From positions 186,001 through 250,000 of the forward strand of contig NZ_JAJNOC010000002.1 of assembly GCF_021044825.1 (NCBI RefSeq): a stretch of 64,000 nt of DNA, given 5' to 3'. This document shows, piece after piece, positions 8,363-16,751 of the stretch. The position numbers and the translations under genes were made by a program. A model generated the notes under the pieces. That model had not been told where the DNA came from, did no database searches, and worked only from the letters and a program-made list of their open reading frames with translations. Within the stretch, counting starts at the first letter, position 1; every line of letters starts with the position of its first letter. The DNA comes from Massilia phyllostachyos (GTDB lineage Bacteria > Pseudomonadota > Gammaproteobacteria > Burkholderiales > Burkholderiaceae_D).

Positions 8363-8548
8363 TCAGGCGCCCTGGCTGCCCTGGGGTACGTCCTTCTGCC
8401 CGTCCTTGCGGGGCAGGGGAGGAATCTCGCGGATCATTGCTTCGGTTTCATGCTGCCCCGGCGATTTCTCGCCGCTGCCGATGTCGGCCTCGTCATACAA
8501 GGGGCGCCCTTGCGCCGCGGGATCGACTTTGCGAGTCGGGTCATTCAT
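8363..8548 (-). CDS. Small hydrophilic protein, 61 residues
   Basis: Unknown function. A polar, charged protein (begins MNDPTRKVDP, ends QKDVPQGSQGA) with no membrane helix or recognisable domain. A GGAG box 8-9 bases before the ATG supports translation, and the shared terminator lies just past the stop. It converges on the pair of small plus-strand genes; all three are small hydrophilic proteins in a 600-base stretch. Confidence 0.55.
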   Translation of the reverse strand: MNDPTRKVDPAAQGRPLYDEADIGSGEKSPGQHETEAMIREIPPLPRKDGQKDVPQGSQGA

Positions 8549-8720
8549 TGCTGTGCTCCGGTGGTTGTCGATGTCCCATGATCCTAGCAGGGCAACCCCG
8601 CATCCGGCGCGCGCCTGCCGTGCAGCAAGGATGCAACAAAAGCCGGGTCGACGCGTGTCATGGCGCCGCCACGTGCGCGGCCTAGAATGGACCGGTTCAC
8701 CTCACCGCACGGAGTCCGAC

Positions 8721-8846
8721 ATGGGCCACACCCTGTACAACACCATCCGCCTGGGCCGCGGCAGCCGCGGCCTGAAGCGTCGCGCCAGCCTGGCGCTGGC
8801 CTGCGGCCTGGCGGCGGCCGGCATCGCCTGGCTGGCCCTGCGTTGA
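8721..8846 (+). CDS. Single-helix membrane protein, 41 residues
   Basis: A very small protein: a basic N-terminal half (IRLGRGSRGLKRR) and a C-terminal hydrophobic helix (ASLALACGLAAAGIAWLAL) ending in Arg. GGAG sits 8 bases upstream and a -10-like TAGAAT lies near 8683. The positive-inside rule places the N-terminus in the cytoplasm. Function unknown. Confidence 0.5.
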   Translation: MGHTLYNTIRLGRGSRGLKRRASLALACGLAAAGIAWLALR

Positions 8847-8899
8847 CCTCGGCCGGCGCGCCGTATACCATGCGCGCCTTGGCCTATGTGAAAGCAGGA

Positions 8900-9274
8900 A
8901 TGAAAAACGAACAACTGACGACGGACGAATACGACGCCCTGGAACTGGTCCGCCGCGGCGTGAAGCGCGACAATCCGGGCGCCTGCGTCGGGCGCAACCT
9001 GAAGAAACTCTCGGGTCTGAAGATGATGCAGGTGGGGCGCGACGGCCGCATCGCGCTGACGGAGAAGGGCCAGCAATTGCTGTTCCTGCGCCGCTGCGTG
9101 CAGACCATGAAGGCACTGGCGAACGATCCGATGGCGCCGGTCGACGCCGACGTCGGGCGCTTCCTCAGCATCAAGTCGCACATCGCGGCGCTCGACGGCG
9201 GCGGCCACGCGCTCACCGACAAGGGGCGCGAATCGCTGGAAGACATCCAGCGCAACGAAGGGGCGGGACGCTAG
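8900..9274 (+). CDS. Hypothetical protein with possible winged-helix fold
   Basis: A 124-residue protein of unknown function. Residues 5-55 (LTTDEYDALELVRRG, then a basic helix and MMQVGRDGRIALTEKGQQLL) look like a small winged helix with a beta wing, as in MarR/PadR-type regulators, but this is inference from pattern only. The C-terminal part repeats the theme (HALTDKGRESLEDI). The start is uncertain: ATG 8900 has AGGA too close, GTG 8888 and ATG 8870 lack ribosome sites. Confidence 0.6.
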   Translation: MKNEQLTTDEYDALELVRRGVKRDNPGACVGRNLKKLSGLKMMQVGRDGRIALTEKGQQLLFLRRCVQTMKALANDPMAPVDADVGRFLSIKSHIAALDGGGHALTDKGRESLEDIQRNEGAGR

Positions 9275-9310
9275 TCAGCGTCGCCGGGCATGCCGTCCGC
9301 CTTCAGTTGT

Positions 9311-9526
9311 TCAGTTGGCGCGGCGGCGGTTCGGGTAGACCAGCACCCGCACGGCCACTTCGGCCGGCACGTTCATCGTCGCCAGGAATTCGGCCGCGCG
9401 TTGCAGGCCGAGGGTCGGGACCGAGGCCACCGCCTGGTTGATCAGGTCGCGGGTGCGGGTGTCGAGGCGCTTGTGGCGCACCTTGTCGGCGGCGGGAGCC
9501 AGCTCACCCAATTCATTCATCATCAT
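9311..9526 (-). CDS. Hypothetical protein, 71 residues
   Basis: Unknown function. A helical, basic protein (TRTRDLINQAVASVPTLGLQRAAEFLATMNVPAEVAVRVLV) ending in Arg/Asn. Three ATG codons lie in a row at the start, with a weak GGA upstream. The pattern suits a small conserved cytoplasmic protein, possibly nucleic-acid binding given the RRRAN end, but no family is recognised. Confidence 0.5.
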   Translation of the reverse strand: MMMNELGELAPAADKVRHKRLDTRTRDLINQAVASVPTLGLQRAAEFLATMNVPAEVAVRVLVYPNRRRAN

Positions 9527-9670
9527 AAATATCCGTATGTCCAGGATTGCAAAAGAGACACGGCTATTTTAAAACGAACAATATTCAAATAGCCATCAAT
9601 AAATGGCTTCCTAGTAGTTTTACTAGAGAAATTGTGCGTTAATCCCCCACGGATGGGGGCGAATCATCGA
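9527..9670. other. AT-rich intergenic region with two palindromes
   Basis: This stretch is clearly richer in A+T than its surroundings. It holds CTAGTA-GTTT-TACTAG at 9611-9626 (a perfect 6-bp inverted repeat) and a looser pair GGCTATTT/AAATAGCC at about 9561-9593. It separates the small minus-strand gene from the end of the GGDEF-EAL gene and may hold the promoter or operator of the former. Confidence 0.4.
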
Positions 9671-12544
9671 TCACACGGGCAGCGCTACCGCCTCGGCCGT
9701 CTCTGGAATCGCGGGCGGAAGGGCGCGGCGCTGGCGCAGCAGGGCTTCGAAATCGTCCGGCGCCAGCGGCTTGCTGAAGTAGTAGCCCTGCATCTCGTCG
9801 CAGCCGTGGCTGCGCAGGTAGTCGAGCTGTTCCAGCGTTTCGACGCCCTCGGCGATCACTGCCAGCTTCAGGTTGTGGGCCAGCGCGATGATCGAGGTGA
9901 CGATGGCGGCGTCGTTGGCGTCGTGGGTGATGTCCGCAACGAAGGAGCGGTCGATCTTCAGCACGTCGATCGGGAAGCGCGACAGGTAGGAAAGGCTCGA
10001 GAAGCCGGTGCCGAAGTCGTCGATCGACAGGTTCACGCCCAGCGACTTCATGCGGTGCAGCAGCTCCACCGCCGGCGTCACGTCGCTCATGAACAAGCTC
10101 TCGGTCAGCTCGATCTCCAGGCATTCCGGGTCCAGCGCGGTGTCGACCAGCACCGCTTCCAGGCCGGTGATCAGGTCGGCGGCGCCGAACTGGCGCGCCG
10201 ACAGGTTGACCGCTACCCGCAGCCGGCCCAGGCCCGCATCCTGCCAGGCCTTGTTCTGGGCGCAGGCGGTGCGCAGGACCCAGGCGCCGATCTGCACGAT
10301 CAGGCCGGTCTCCTCGGCGATGCCGATGAAGCGGTTCGGCGGCACCATGCCCAGTTCCGGATGCTTCCAGCGGATCAGCGCTTCCATGCCGACGATCTGT
10401 CCGGTCTTCAGGTCGACCTGCGGCTGGTAGTGCAGCACGAACTCGTTGCGCTCCAGGGCGTTCCTCAGCGCGCCCTCGATGCGCACGCGTTCCAGCGACT
10501 CCTCGTTCATGGCCGGGGTGTAGAACTGGAAGTTGTTGCGGCCCATCTTCTTGGCGCTGTACATCGCGATGTCGGCGTGCTCGATCAGGCTGTCGGCCGG
10601 CGTGCCTTCGCTCGGGTACACCGCCACCCCGATCGAGCAGGTGACGAAGAATTCCTTGGTGCCGAGCATCACCGGCTGGGCCACCGAATCCATCACCCGC
10701 TGCACGATGTCGCCGGTGAGCGGCTCGTCGTGGTGTTCCGACAGGATCACCACGAATTCGTCGCCCGACAGGCGCGCCACGGTGTCGGTGTCGCGCAGCG
10801 AGGACGAGAGGCGCGCCGCCACCGTCATCAGGAGCACGTCGCCGGCCTTGTGGCCCATCGAGTCGTTGACGAACTTGAAGCGGTCGAGGTCGATCAGCAT
10901 GACCCAGATCGGGCGGCCGTTGCGGTTGGCGTAGGCGATCGCCTGGCTCAGCCGGTCCTGCAGCAGCGAGCGGTTCGGCAAGCCCGTCAGGGCGTCGTGC
11001 TGGGCCACGTGGTGCACGCGCTGCTCGGTGAGCTTGCGTTCGGTGATGTCGCTGCCGGTGCCGCGGTAGCCGGTCAACTGGCCGGCGTCGTCGAACACCG
11101 GCTGGCCGTTGACGCAGAACCAGCGGGTGTCGCCGTGCTCGTCGACGGTGCGGTATTCGAGGTTGGCGAAGGGTTCCTGGGCCCTGACCTGGGCGATGTG
11201 GGCGCGCCCGCTGTCGCTGTCGAGCAGCGAAGGCACGAATTCCCAGCGGGTCTTGCCGATCAGGCCTTCGACCGCGATGCCGGCCTTTTCGGTGAAGCCG
11301 CCGGTGACCATGGTGAAGCGCAGCTCGCGGTCCTGTTCCCAGTACCAGTCCGAGGACATCGACACCAGCTGGCGGAACCGCTGCTCGCTCTGCTGCAGGG
11401 CGCGCTCGGCGCGCTCGCGCGCCGCCACGTCCTCGACCAGGCGGCGGTTGGTGCGGCGCAGGTCGGCGGTGCGCTGGCGCACCAGCTGCTGGACCTTGCG
11501 CGCGCGCTGGCCGGAGGCCTGCACGAAGGCGGCGCCCAGCAGCGTCATCAGGATGCCGCCGATCAGCAGCGAGGTCGAGGCCATGTGGTCGGCCAGGAAG
11601 GGACGGGCGGCGCCGGCCACCTCGACCCGCCAGGTCTTGCCGGCCACGCGCAGGATGTCGGCGCTGCGGCTGCTGTGGGCGGGCGCCAGCAGGCGGTCGA
11701 GCCAGCCGCCGGGATTCGCCGCCGCGGGGCCGGTGTCGCCGGTGGAGAACAGCAGGGCGCCGCGTTCGGCGGTCTCGCCCGCGTAGACCGACACCGCGAT
11801 GTCGCGCGAGGCGTCGCGCGCATCCAGCAGGCCGGCGTTGTCGAGCGCGGCGCGCACCAGTTCCGGGCCGCGGATCACCACCGCGGTGTCCCCCAGCAGC
11901 ATGCCGTGGCGGTCCAGCACCGGCATGATCAATTCGAAGGCCGGCTGCGGCCGGGCGTCCTGGGCCAGCTGGAACAGGCTGGTCGCGGCCACGCGGCCTT
12001 CGCCGCGCGCCACTTCGAGGGCGCTCATCACCTCCACGTTCTCGGTGATGTTCAGGCCGAAGGCGCGCTCGTTGCCGGCCATCGGCTCGATGTAGTCGAC
12101 CACGTGGTAGCGCGCGCGCTGCGGCGCCACCGCCAGGCCGGCGCCGTCCGGGCGCAGTTCGGTGAACACGGTGCCGGGGCGGATCCGGCTCAGCTCGGCC
12201 TCGACCGCCACGCGGGCATTGCCCGCCACCGAACGGTGGAAGCAGAAGGCCTGGATGTAGCGATGGCGCTGCAGCAGGGCGGCGGTGAAATCGCGGAAGC
12301 CGTCGCGGCTGACCGGCTCGCCGCGCGCGAACAGCTGGTTGGTGACGGTCAGCACCTCGACCGCCTGCTCGATGCCCTGGCGCACGGCCGCCACGCGCTC
12401 GTCCGAGCGCTGGCCGAAGCTGAGCGCCATATTGTCGTACTCGAGGTGGCTCACGCCCAGGAACAGGGCGCCGGACGCGGCCAGGCCGCCCCCGAGCGTG
12501 AGGGCCGCCGCGAGGGTCAGCGACAGGGGCAGGCGGCGAGACAT
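9671..12544 (-). CDS. CHASE-PAS-GGDEF-EAL cyclic-di-GMP turnover protein
   Basis: A 957-residue membrane protein. Two membrane helices (about residues 8-30 and 312-335) flank a periplasmic CHASE-type sensor. A short coiled region is followed by a PAS domain (about 375-500), a GGDEF domain with signature SGDEF at 593-597, and an EAL domain whose EAL motif begins at Glu721 (MEALIRW); the DDFGTGFSS loop and the KIDRSF strand are intact. The phosphodiesterase site looks complete. The cyclase motif has Ser for the first Gly, a variant often tolerated. An alternative ATG at 12595 would add 17 residues; neither has a clear ribosome site. Confidence 0.9.
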   Translation of the reverse strand: MSRRLPLSLTLAAALTLGGGLAASGALFLGVSHLEYDNMALSFGQRSDERVAAVRQGIEQAVEVLTVTNQLFARGEPVSRDGFRDFTAALLQRHRYIQAFCFHRSVAGNARVAVEAELSRIRPGTVFTELRPDGAGLAVAPQRARYHVVDYIEPMAGNERAFGLNITENVEVMSALEVARGEGRVAATSLFQLAQDARPQPAFELIMPVLDRHGMLLGDTAVVIRGPELVRAALDNAGLLDARDASRDIAVSVYAGETAERGALLFSTGDTGPAAANPGGWLDRLLAPAHSSRSADILRVAGKTWRVEVAGAARPFLADHMASTSLLIGGILMTLLGAAFVQASGQRARKVQQLVRQRTADLRRTNRRLVEDVAARERAERALQQSEQRFRQLVSMSSDWYWEQDRELRFTMVTGGFTEKAGIAVEGLIGKTRWEFVPSLLDSDSGRAHIAQVRAQEPFANLEYRTVDEHGDTRWFCVNGQPVFDDAGQLTGYRGTGSDITERKLTEQRVHHVAQHDALTGLPNRSLLQDRLSQAIAYANRNGRPIWVMLIDLDRFKFVNDSMGHKAGDVLLMTVAARLSSSLRDTDTVARLSGDEFVVILSEHHDEPLTGDIVQRVMDSVAQPVMLGTKEFFVTCSIGVAVYPSEGTPADSLIEHADIAMYSAKKMGRNNFQFYTPAMNEESLERVRIEGALRNALERNEFVLHYQPQVDLKTGQIVGMEALIRWKHPELGMVPPNRFIGIAEETGLIVQIGAWVLRTACAQNKAWQDAGLGRLRVAVNLSARQFGAADLITGLEAVLVDTALDPECLEIELTESLFMSDVTPAVELLHRMKSLGVNLSIDDFGTGFSSLSYLSRFPIDVLKIDRSFVADITHDANDAAIVTSIIALAHNLKLAVIAEGVETLEQLDYLRSHGCDEMQGYYFSKPLAPDDFEALLRQRRALPPAIPETAEAVALPV

Positions 12545-12671
12545 CGGTGCGGGTCTATCCAATAGGTCGGTATGAAAAGGCTTGCCAACAGGCATTAGTA
12601 CGGGAAGTGTGTCACAAGGGGGCCGGGTTCGGCAAACGAAATGTCTCATTCCGCCCAATGAGGGAACAGCA

Positions 12672-13418
12672 CTATCGCCTGCGCCGGGCCAGCCAGGCCA
12701 GCAGCAGGCGCGCCAGCAGCCGGTTGCACCAGCCGCTTCCGAGTCCCCGGTTGCGCAGGGTGTCGCGCAGCAGGCGCAGGGCGCGCCCCGGGCTGCCGTC
12801 CGCGCGCGCCGGGCGCTGGGCGAATACGATCGCATTGCTGCCGGCGATGCCGGACAGCCAGCACAGGGCGCCGTCGAAGGCCAGTTCCAGGCGTTGCAGC
12901 GCAGTCACATAGCCAGGATCGTCACTGAGCATGTTCGCCACCAGCACGCCGCCGGGGGCCAGCGCGCGCCGGCAGTCGGCGTAGAAGGCGCTGCTCGCCA
13001 GCGCCGGCGGCGCGCCGTCCGGGCCGAAGCCGTCGACCAGCAGCACGTCGATGCTGCCGGGCGCGGCCAGCGCCAGCCAGGCCGCGCCGTCGGCGTGCAG
13101 CACGCGCAGCCGGGCGTCGTCGGGCGGCAGCGCGAACCGTTCGCGCAGGGCGATCACCTCCAGGCGCTGCTCCAGCACCGTCATGGCGGCGTCCGGCAGG
13201 TGGCGGTGGCAGAACTTCGCCAAGGAGCCGCCGCCCAGGCCCACCATCACGATGCGGCGCGGACGCGGCTGCAGGAGCACGAAGCACATCATCGCGCGGG
13301 TATAGGCCAGCACCAGCGCGGTGGGACGCGACAGCCGCATCGCGCTCTGGATGTCGCCCGGCGTGAACTCGAGGGTGCGGCGGTCGCCCTCGGTGCGTAC
13401 GATCGGAGGTGGGAGCAT
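12672..13418 (-). CDS. Spermidine-synthase-like methyltransferase-fold protein
   Basis: A 248-residue protein with the Rossmann fold of polyamine aminopropyltransferases: glycine loop VMVGLGGGSLAKF, acidic strand end TVLEQR, and LLVDGFGPDGAP where the synthases carry the catalytic Asp. The N-terminal beta domain is short and the C-terminus is a basic hydrophobic tail (WCNRLLARLLLAWLARRRR). Whether it makes spermidine is uncertain; many such homologues in betaproteobacteria stand alone without speD, as here. It is downstream of, and divergent from, the membrane GGDEF gene at 13554. The start at 13418 follows a GGAG/GGTGGGAG stretch on the other strand only, so the ribosome site is unclear. Confidence 0.7.
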   Translation of the reverse strand: MLPPPIVRTEGDRRTLEFTPGDIQSAMRLSRPTALVLAYTRAMMCFVLLQPRPRRIVMVGLGGGSLAKFCHRHLPDAAMTVLEQRLEVIALRERFALPPDDARLRVLHADGAAWLALAAPGSIDVLLVDGFGPDGAPPALASSAFYADCRRALAPGGVLVANMLSDDPGYVTALQRLELAFDGALCWLSGIAGSNAIVFAQRPARADGSPGRALRLLRDTLRNRGLGSGWCNRLLARLLLAWLARRRR

Positions 13419-13553
13419 GGCCGCAGTATAGGGCAGCTCCCTGGCGGCCCCGCGCCAACTTGTTGTAGGGCATCCCTTTCTGATAAGCTGATCATTCGAA
13501 CAAGCGTGCCCGGGCTGCCGCAACGTTCCAATGATCGAGATGCCGACTTCTTC

Positions 13554-14726
13554 ATGACGAACCTGGACGCAACCACGATGGTGCTGGTGCTGGCCCTGGG
13601 CAACCTGGCCCTGTGCGCGCTGCTGACCTTCTACGACCACGGGCCGGTGCGCCCGCCGGCGCTGGGCGCCTGGGCCCTGTCCAAGCAGGTGCAGGCCGGC
13701 GCCTGGACCCTGCTGGCCCTGGGCGGCGCCAGCATCGTGCCGGAAGCGCTGGCGCTGCCGGGCGGCTATGCGCTGCTGTTTGCCGGCGTCGCCCTGGAGG
13801 CCGGCGCCACCTTCGAACGCGCCGGCCGGCACGGCTGGCGCCGCCCGATGGTGGGCGCCGCCTGCCTCGCCATCCTGGTGTTCTTCGCCTGCTACCTGAT
13901 CGACGAGCAGGGGCTGCGCAGCGTCGCCGCCTCGCTGCTGCTGGGCGGCTTCTATCTCGCCGGCGCCGCCGCCCTGGCGCGCGGCTGGCGCGAGGCCAGC
14001 CTGCTGCAGCGCTTCCTGGCCGTGCTCACCGCCGTGCTGGCGCTGGTGGTGGCCGCGCGCGGCCTGTCGGTGCTGCTGCTGCCGGGCGGCTGGCGCTGGC
14101 TGTCGAACGACCTGCTGCGCATGCTGTCCAACACCGCGCTCTACCTCCTGATGCTGGCCAACGGCTACGGCATGCTGCTGCTCGGCCGCGAAGGCGCGGC
14201 GCGCGAGCTGGCGCGCCTGGAAGTGGTGGACCCGCTGCTCGACGTGCCGAACCGGCGCGGCTTCTTCAACGCCCTGGCGCCCTGGATGGCGCTGGCGCGC
14301 CGTCCCGGCCTGCCGACCGCGCTGGTGGTGCTGGACCTGGACGACTTCAAGCGGGTGAACGACGGCTACGGCCATCCGGCCGGCGATGCGGTGCTGCGCC
14401 ACGTGGTGGAACTGTGCCGGCGCCAGCTGCGCGATTCCGACCTGGTCGGCCGCCTGGCCGGCGTCGAATTCGCGATCCTGCTGCCGCGCACCAGCGCCGA
14501 CGAAGCGATGCTGGTGGCCGAGCGCATCCGCGCCGCCATCGCCACCTCGCCGGTCAAGAGCGAGCGCGCCATGATCGCCATGACGGCCAGCTTCGGGGTC
14601 ACCGTGATCCGGCCGGAAGACAGCAACGTGACCCTGTTCCAGCGCGCCGACGATGCGCTGCGGGCGTCCAAGGCCGCCGGGCGCAACCGGGTCAGCCAGG
14701 CCGCCGCCGCCTCCGCCGACGTGTGA
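13554..14726 (+). CDS. Membrane GGDEF-domain protein with degenerate signature
   Basis: A 390-residue protein with about six membrane helices in residues 5-205 and a C-terminal GGDEF domain (about 222-385). The substrate-side motif DLDDFKRVNDGYGH is normal, but the signature reads AGVEF at residues 302-306 instead of GG(D/E)EF. The third position normally supplies the catalytic metal-binding acid; Val cannot. The DxLTxLxNRR motif is also altered (DPLLDVPNRRGFF). The protein is therefore probably not an active diguanylate cyclase and may bind GTP or c-di-GMP, or act as a signalling partner. The start at 13554 gives the first helix directly. The Ppx/GppA-like gene follows 80 bases later. Confidence 0.85.
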   Translation: MTNLDATTMVLVLALGNLALCALLTFYDHGPVRPPALGAWALSKQVQAGAWTLLALGGASIVPEALALPGGYALLFAGVALEAGATFERAGRHGWRRPMVGAACLAILVFFACYLIDEQGLRSVAASLLLGGFYLAGAAALARGWREASLLQRFLAVLTAVLALVVAARGLSVLLLPGGWRWLSNDLLRMLSNTALYLLMLANGYGMLLLGREGAARELARLEVVDPLLDVPNRRGFFNALAPWMALARRPGLPTALVVLDLDDFKRVNDGYGHPAGDAVLRHVVELCRRQLRDSDLVGRLAGVEFAILLPRTSADEAMLVAERIRAAIATSPVKSERAMIAMTASFGVTVIRPEDSNVTLFQRADDALRASKAAGRNRVSQAAAASADV

Positions 14727-14806
14727 ACCTGACGCGCATGCGCGCGTCACGGTCCTGTCACATGGCGTCCGTATCCTTCGGCTCTCGAAGGAAGAACACG
14801 ATCGCC

Positions 14807-15781
14807 ATGCACCACCCAGAACCAGACCGTTATGCCGCCGTCGAACTCGGCGCCGACAGCTTCCGCCTGCACGTCGCCCGCATCGCCCACGGCGAACTGC
14901 AGCTCGAGGCTTCGCTGGCCGAGCGCGTCGCCCTGGCCACCTCCTTCGACGATCACGGCGGCGCCTACGAAACCGCGCTGCGGCATGCACTGGAATGCCT
15001 GCGCGAGTTCGCGCGCACCCTCGACCTGTGGCGCCCGCGCGCGGTGCGGGTGGTGGCCAGCGCGGCCCTCGGCATGGCGCGCAATGCGCCGCTGTTCCTG
15101 CCGGCCTGCGAGGCCGCGCTGCGCCGCCCGATCGAACTCATCGCCGGCGACGAGGCCGGCCGCCTGGTCTATACCGGCGTGGCCTCGACCCTGCCGGACG
15201 ACGGCGCGGCGCGCCTGGTGCTCGACATCGGCAGCGCCGCGACCGAACTGGTGCTGGGGCAGGGCGCGCGCATCGAGCGCATCGAGACCTTCGCGGTCGG
15301 CGCGGCGCGTCAGAGCCTGGCCTTCTTCCCCGACGGCCGGATCGACGCCGCCGGCTTCGACGCCGCCGTGCGCTCGGGCCGCAGCCGCTTCGCCGGCGCG
15401 GCCTTGCCGGGCGGCGCGCCGGCGCTGGCCTGGGGCGCCTGCGGCACCGTGCGCGCGCTGGCCGAGATCGCGCGCGAAGACGGCTTGTCGGACGGGCGCC
15501 TGGACCATGCGACCCTGGCGGCGCTGCGCGAGCGCTTCATCCAGGCCGGGCAGGTGGCGCGCATCCGCCTGGCCTGGCCGGCCGCCGCGCGCGCTCCGCA
15601 CCTGGCCGGCGGCCTGGCGCTGCTGCTCGCCTTGATGGAAGAATGCGGCATCGACAGCGTGCTTCCGGCCCATGCCGGCCTGCGTGTCGGCGCGATCTGG
15701 GAGCTGCACCGGGGCGCAGCGCCGGCGCCGCCGCCGGCGTCGCGCGGGCGCGTCACCTCAAGTGCGAGGGGCTTGATTTAG
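14807..15781 (+). CDS. Divergent Ppx/GppA-family protein
   Basis: A 324-residue protein with the ASKHA fold of exopolyphosphatase/pppGpp phosphatase, N-terminal domain only (no HD or C-terminal extension). The two phosphate loops are altered: VELGADSFRLHV replaces the usual IDLGSNSFRLLV, and LDIGSAATELVLG replaces the DIGGGSTE motif. The catalytic-glutamate region is recognisable (IAGDEAGRLVYTGV, with a Glu in the expected place). Activity is doubtful and it may be a regulatory paralogue. The start at 14807 has a GAAGGAAG box somewhat too far upstream; ATG 14762 is an alternative. Neighbours are signalling genes, not ppk. Confidence 0.75.
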   Translation: MHHPEPDRYAAVELGADSFRLHVARIAHGELQLEASLAERVALATSFDDHGGAYETALRHALECLREFARTLDLWRPRAVRVVASAALGMARNAPLFLPACEAALRRPIELIAGDEAGRLVYTGVASTLPDDGAARLVLDIGSAATELVLGQGARIERIETFAVGAARQSLAFFPDGRIDAAGFDAAVRSGRSRFAGAALPGGAPALAWGACGTVRALAEIAREDGLSDGRLDHATLAALRERFIQAGQVARIRLAWPAAARAPHLAGGLALLLALMEECGIDSVLPAHAGLRVGAIWELHRGAAPAPPPASRGRVTSSARGLI

Positions 15782-15850
15782 CTGTTGTTTGGAAACTTCT
15801 GGTGGCATACTCGTGTTGTTCTATCAACCATGCCCGGTTTCCCGTATCAC

Positions 15851-16735
15851 ATGTCTCTCTCCCACCGTTTGCTGCTGGCAGCCTGCTTGCTGGCCCCGGC
15901 CATGGCCCTGGCGAAGCAGGACAGCATCACCCTTTGCTTCGAACGCCAGGACGTGCGGCCCTGGCGCACGCTGGACGGCGGCGGCCTGAATTTCGAGCTG
16001 CTGGGGGAAGTGGCGCGGCGCGTGGGCGTGACCTTCGATTACCAGAGCATGCCGTGGAAGCGCTGCCTGGAGCAACTGCGCGCCAACCAGGTCGGCGGCG
16101 CCTTCGCCGTCAGTTTCAACCGCGACCGCCTGGGCCTCGGCGTGTACCCGGGGGTGCCCGCCGGCGCAGCGGTGACGCCGAACGCGCCCGACCCGCAGGC
16201 CGATCCGGCCAAGCGCATGCACATCGATACCTATGTGCTGGTGCGGCCCAAGGGCAGCCGGCTCGACTGGGACGGCAAGACCTTCCACCACCTGGAAGGC
16301 CGGATCGGCTTCCAGCTCGGCTACTCGGTGGGCGACTTCCTGCGCCTGCAAGGCGTGGCGCTGGACGAGGGCAGCCAGCGCCCCGACGAACTGGCCGAGA
16401 AGCTGGTCGCGGGACGCCTGGCCGGCGCCGCGATGGGCGGCGGCGACGCCATCCGCATGCTGCGCGGACCGATGGGCGGCAAGCTCGAAGTGCTGCCGGT
16501 TCCGCTGGTGGAGAAGCCCTATTACCTGGTGCTGTCGCATGCCTTCGTCGCGCGCCAGCCGCAGCTGGCGGCGCGCTTGTGGAATGCGATCGAAGAGGTC
16601 AGGAACAGCCCCGGCTATCGCCAGCGCGAGCGTGACTACGCCACCGCGGCCCGGCGCAAGCTGGTCGATACCGGTGTCGACCTGCCCATCCTCGGTGGCG
16701 AGCGCATCGCCGCGCGCGACGGGGGCCGCCATTAG
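15851..16735 (+). CDS. Periplasmic solute-binding protein (SBP_bac_3-like)
   Basis: A 294-residue protein with a signal peptide ([16 protein letters not shown]) and a bacterial extracellular solute-binding fold of family 3: [15 protein letters not shown] at the start, [27 protein letters not shown], and the lobe-2 strand [14 protein letters not shown]. No ABC permease or ATPase lies near it. Instead a hybrid sensor kinase starts 16 bases downstream, so it probably delivers a ligand signal to that kinase rather than feeding a transporter. The start at 15851 begins the signal peptide; ATG 15830 would add 7 residues. Confidence 0.8.
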   Translation: MSLSHRLLLAACLLAPAMALAKQDSITLCFERQDVRPWRTLDGGGLNFELLGEVARRVGVTFDYQSMPWKRCLEQLRANQVGGAFAVSFNRDRLGLGVYPGVPAGAAVTPNAPDPQADPAKRMHIDTYVLVRPKGSRLDWDGKTFHHLEGRIGFQLGYSVGDFLRLQGVALDEGSQRPDELAEKLVAGRLAGAAMGGGDAIRMLRGPMGGKLEVLPVPLVEKPYYLVLSHAFVARQPQLAARLWNAIEEVRNSPGYRQRERDYATAARRKLVDTGVDLPILGGERIAARDGGRH

Positions 16736-16751
16736 CCGCCGCGGTTCGCGC

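Noticed and set aside
9632..12565. 977-codon plus-strand open frame
   Set aside because: Antisense shadow of the CHASE-PAS-GGDEF-EAL gene; no motifs.
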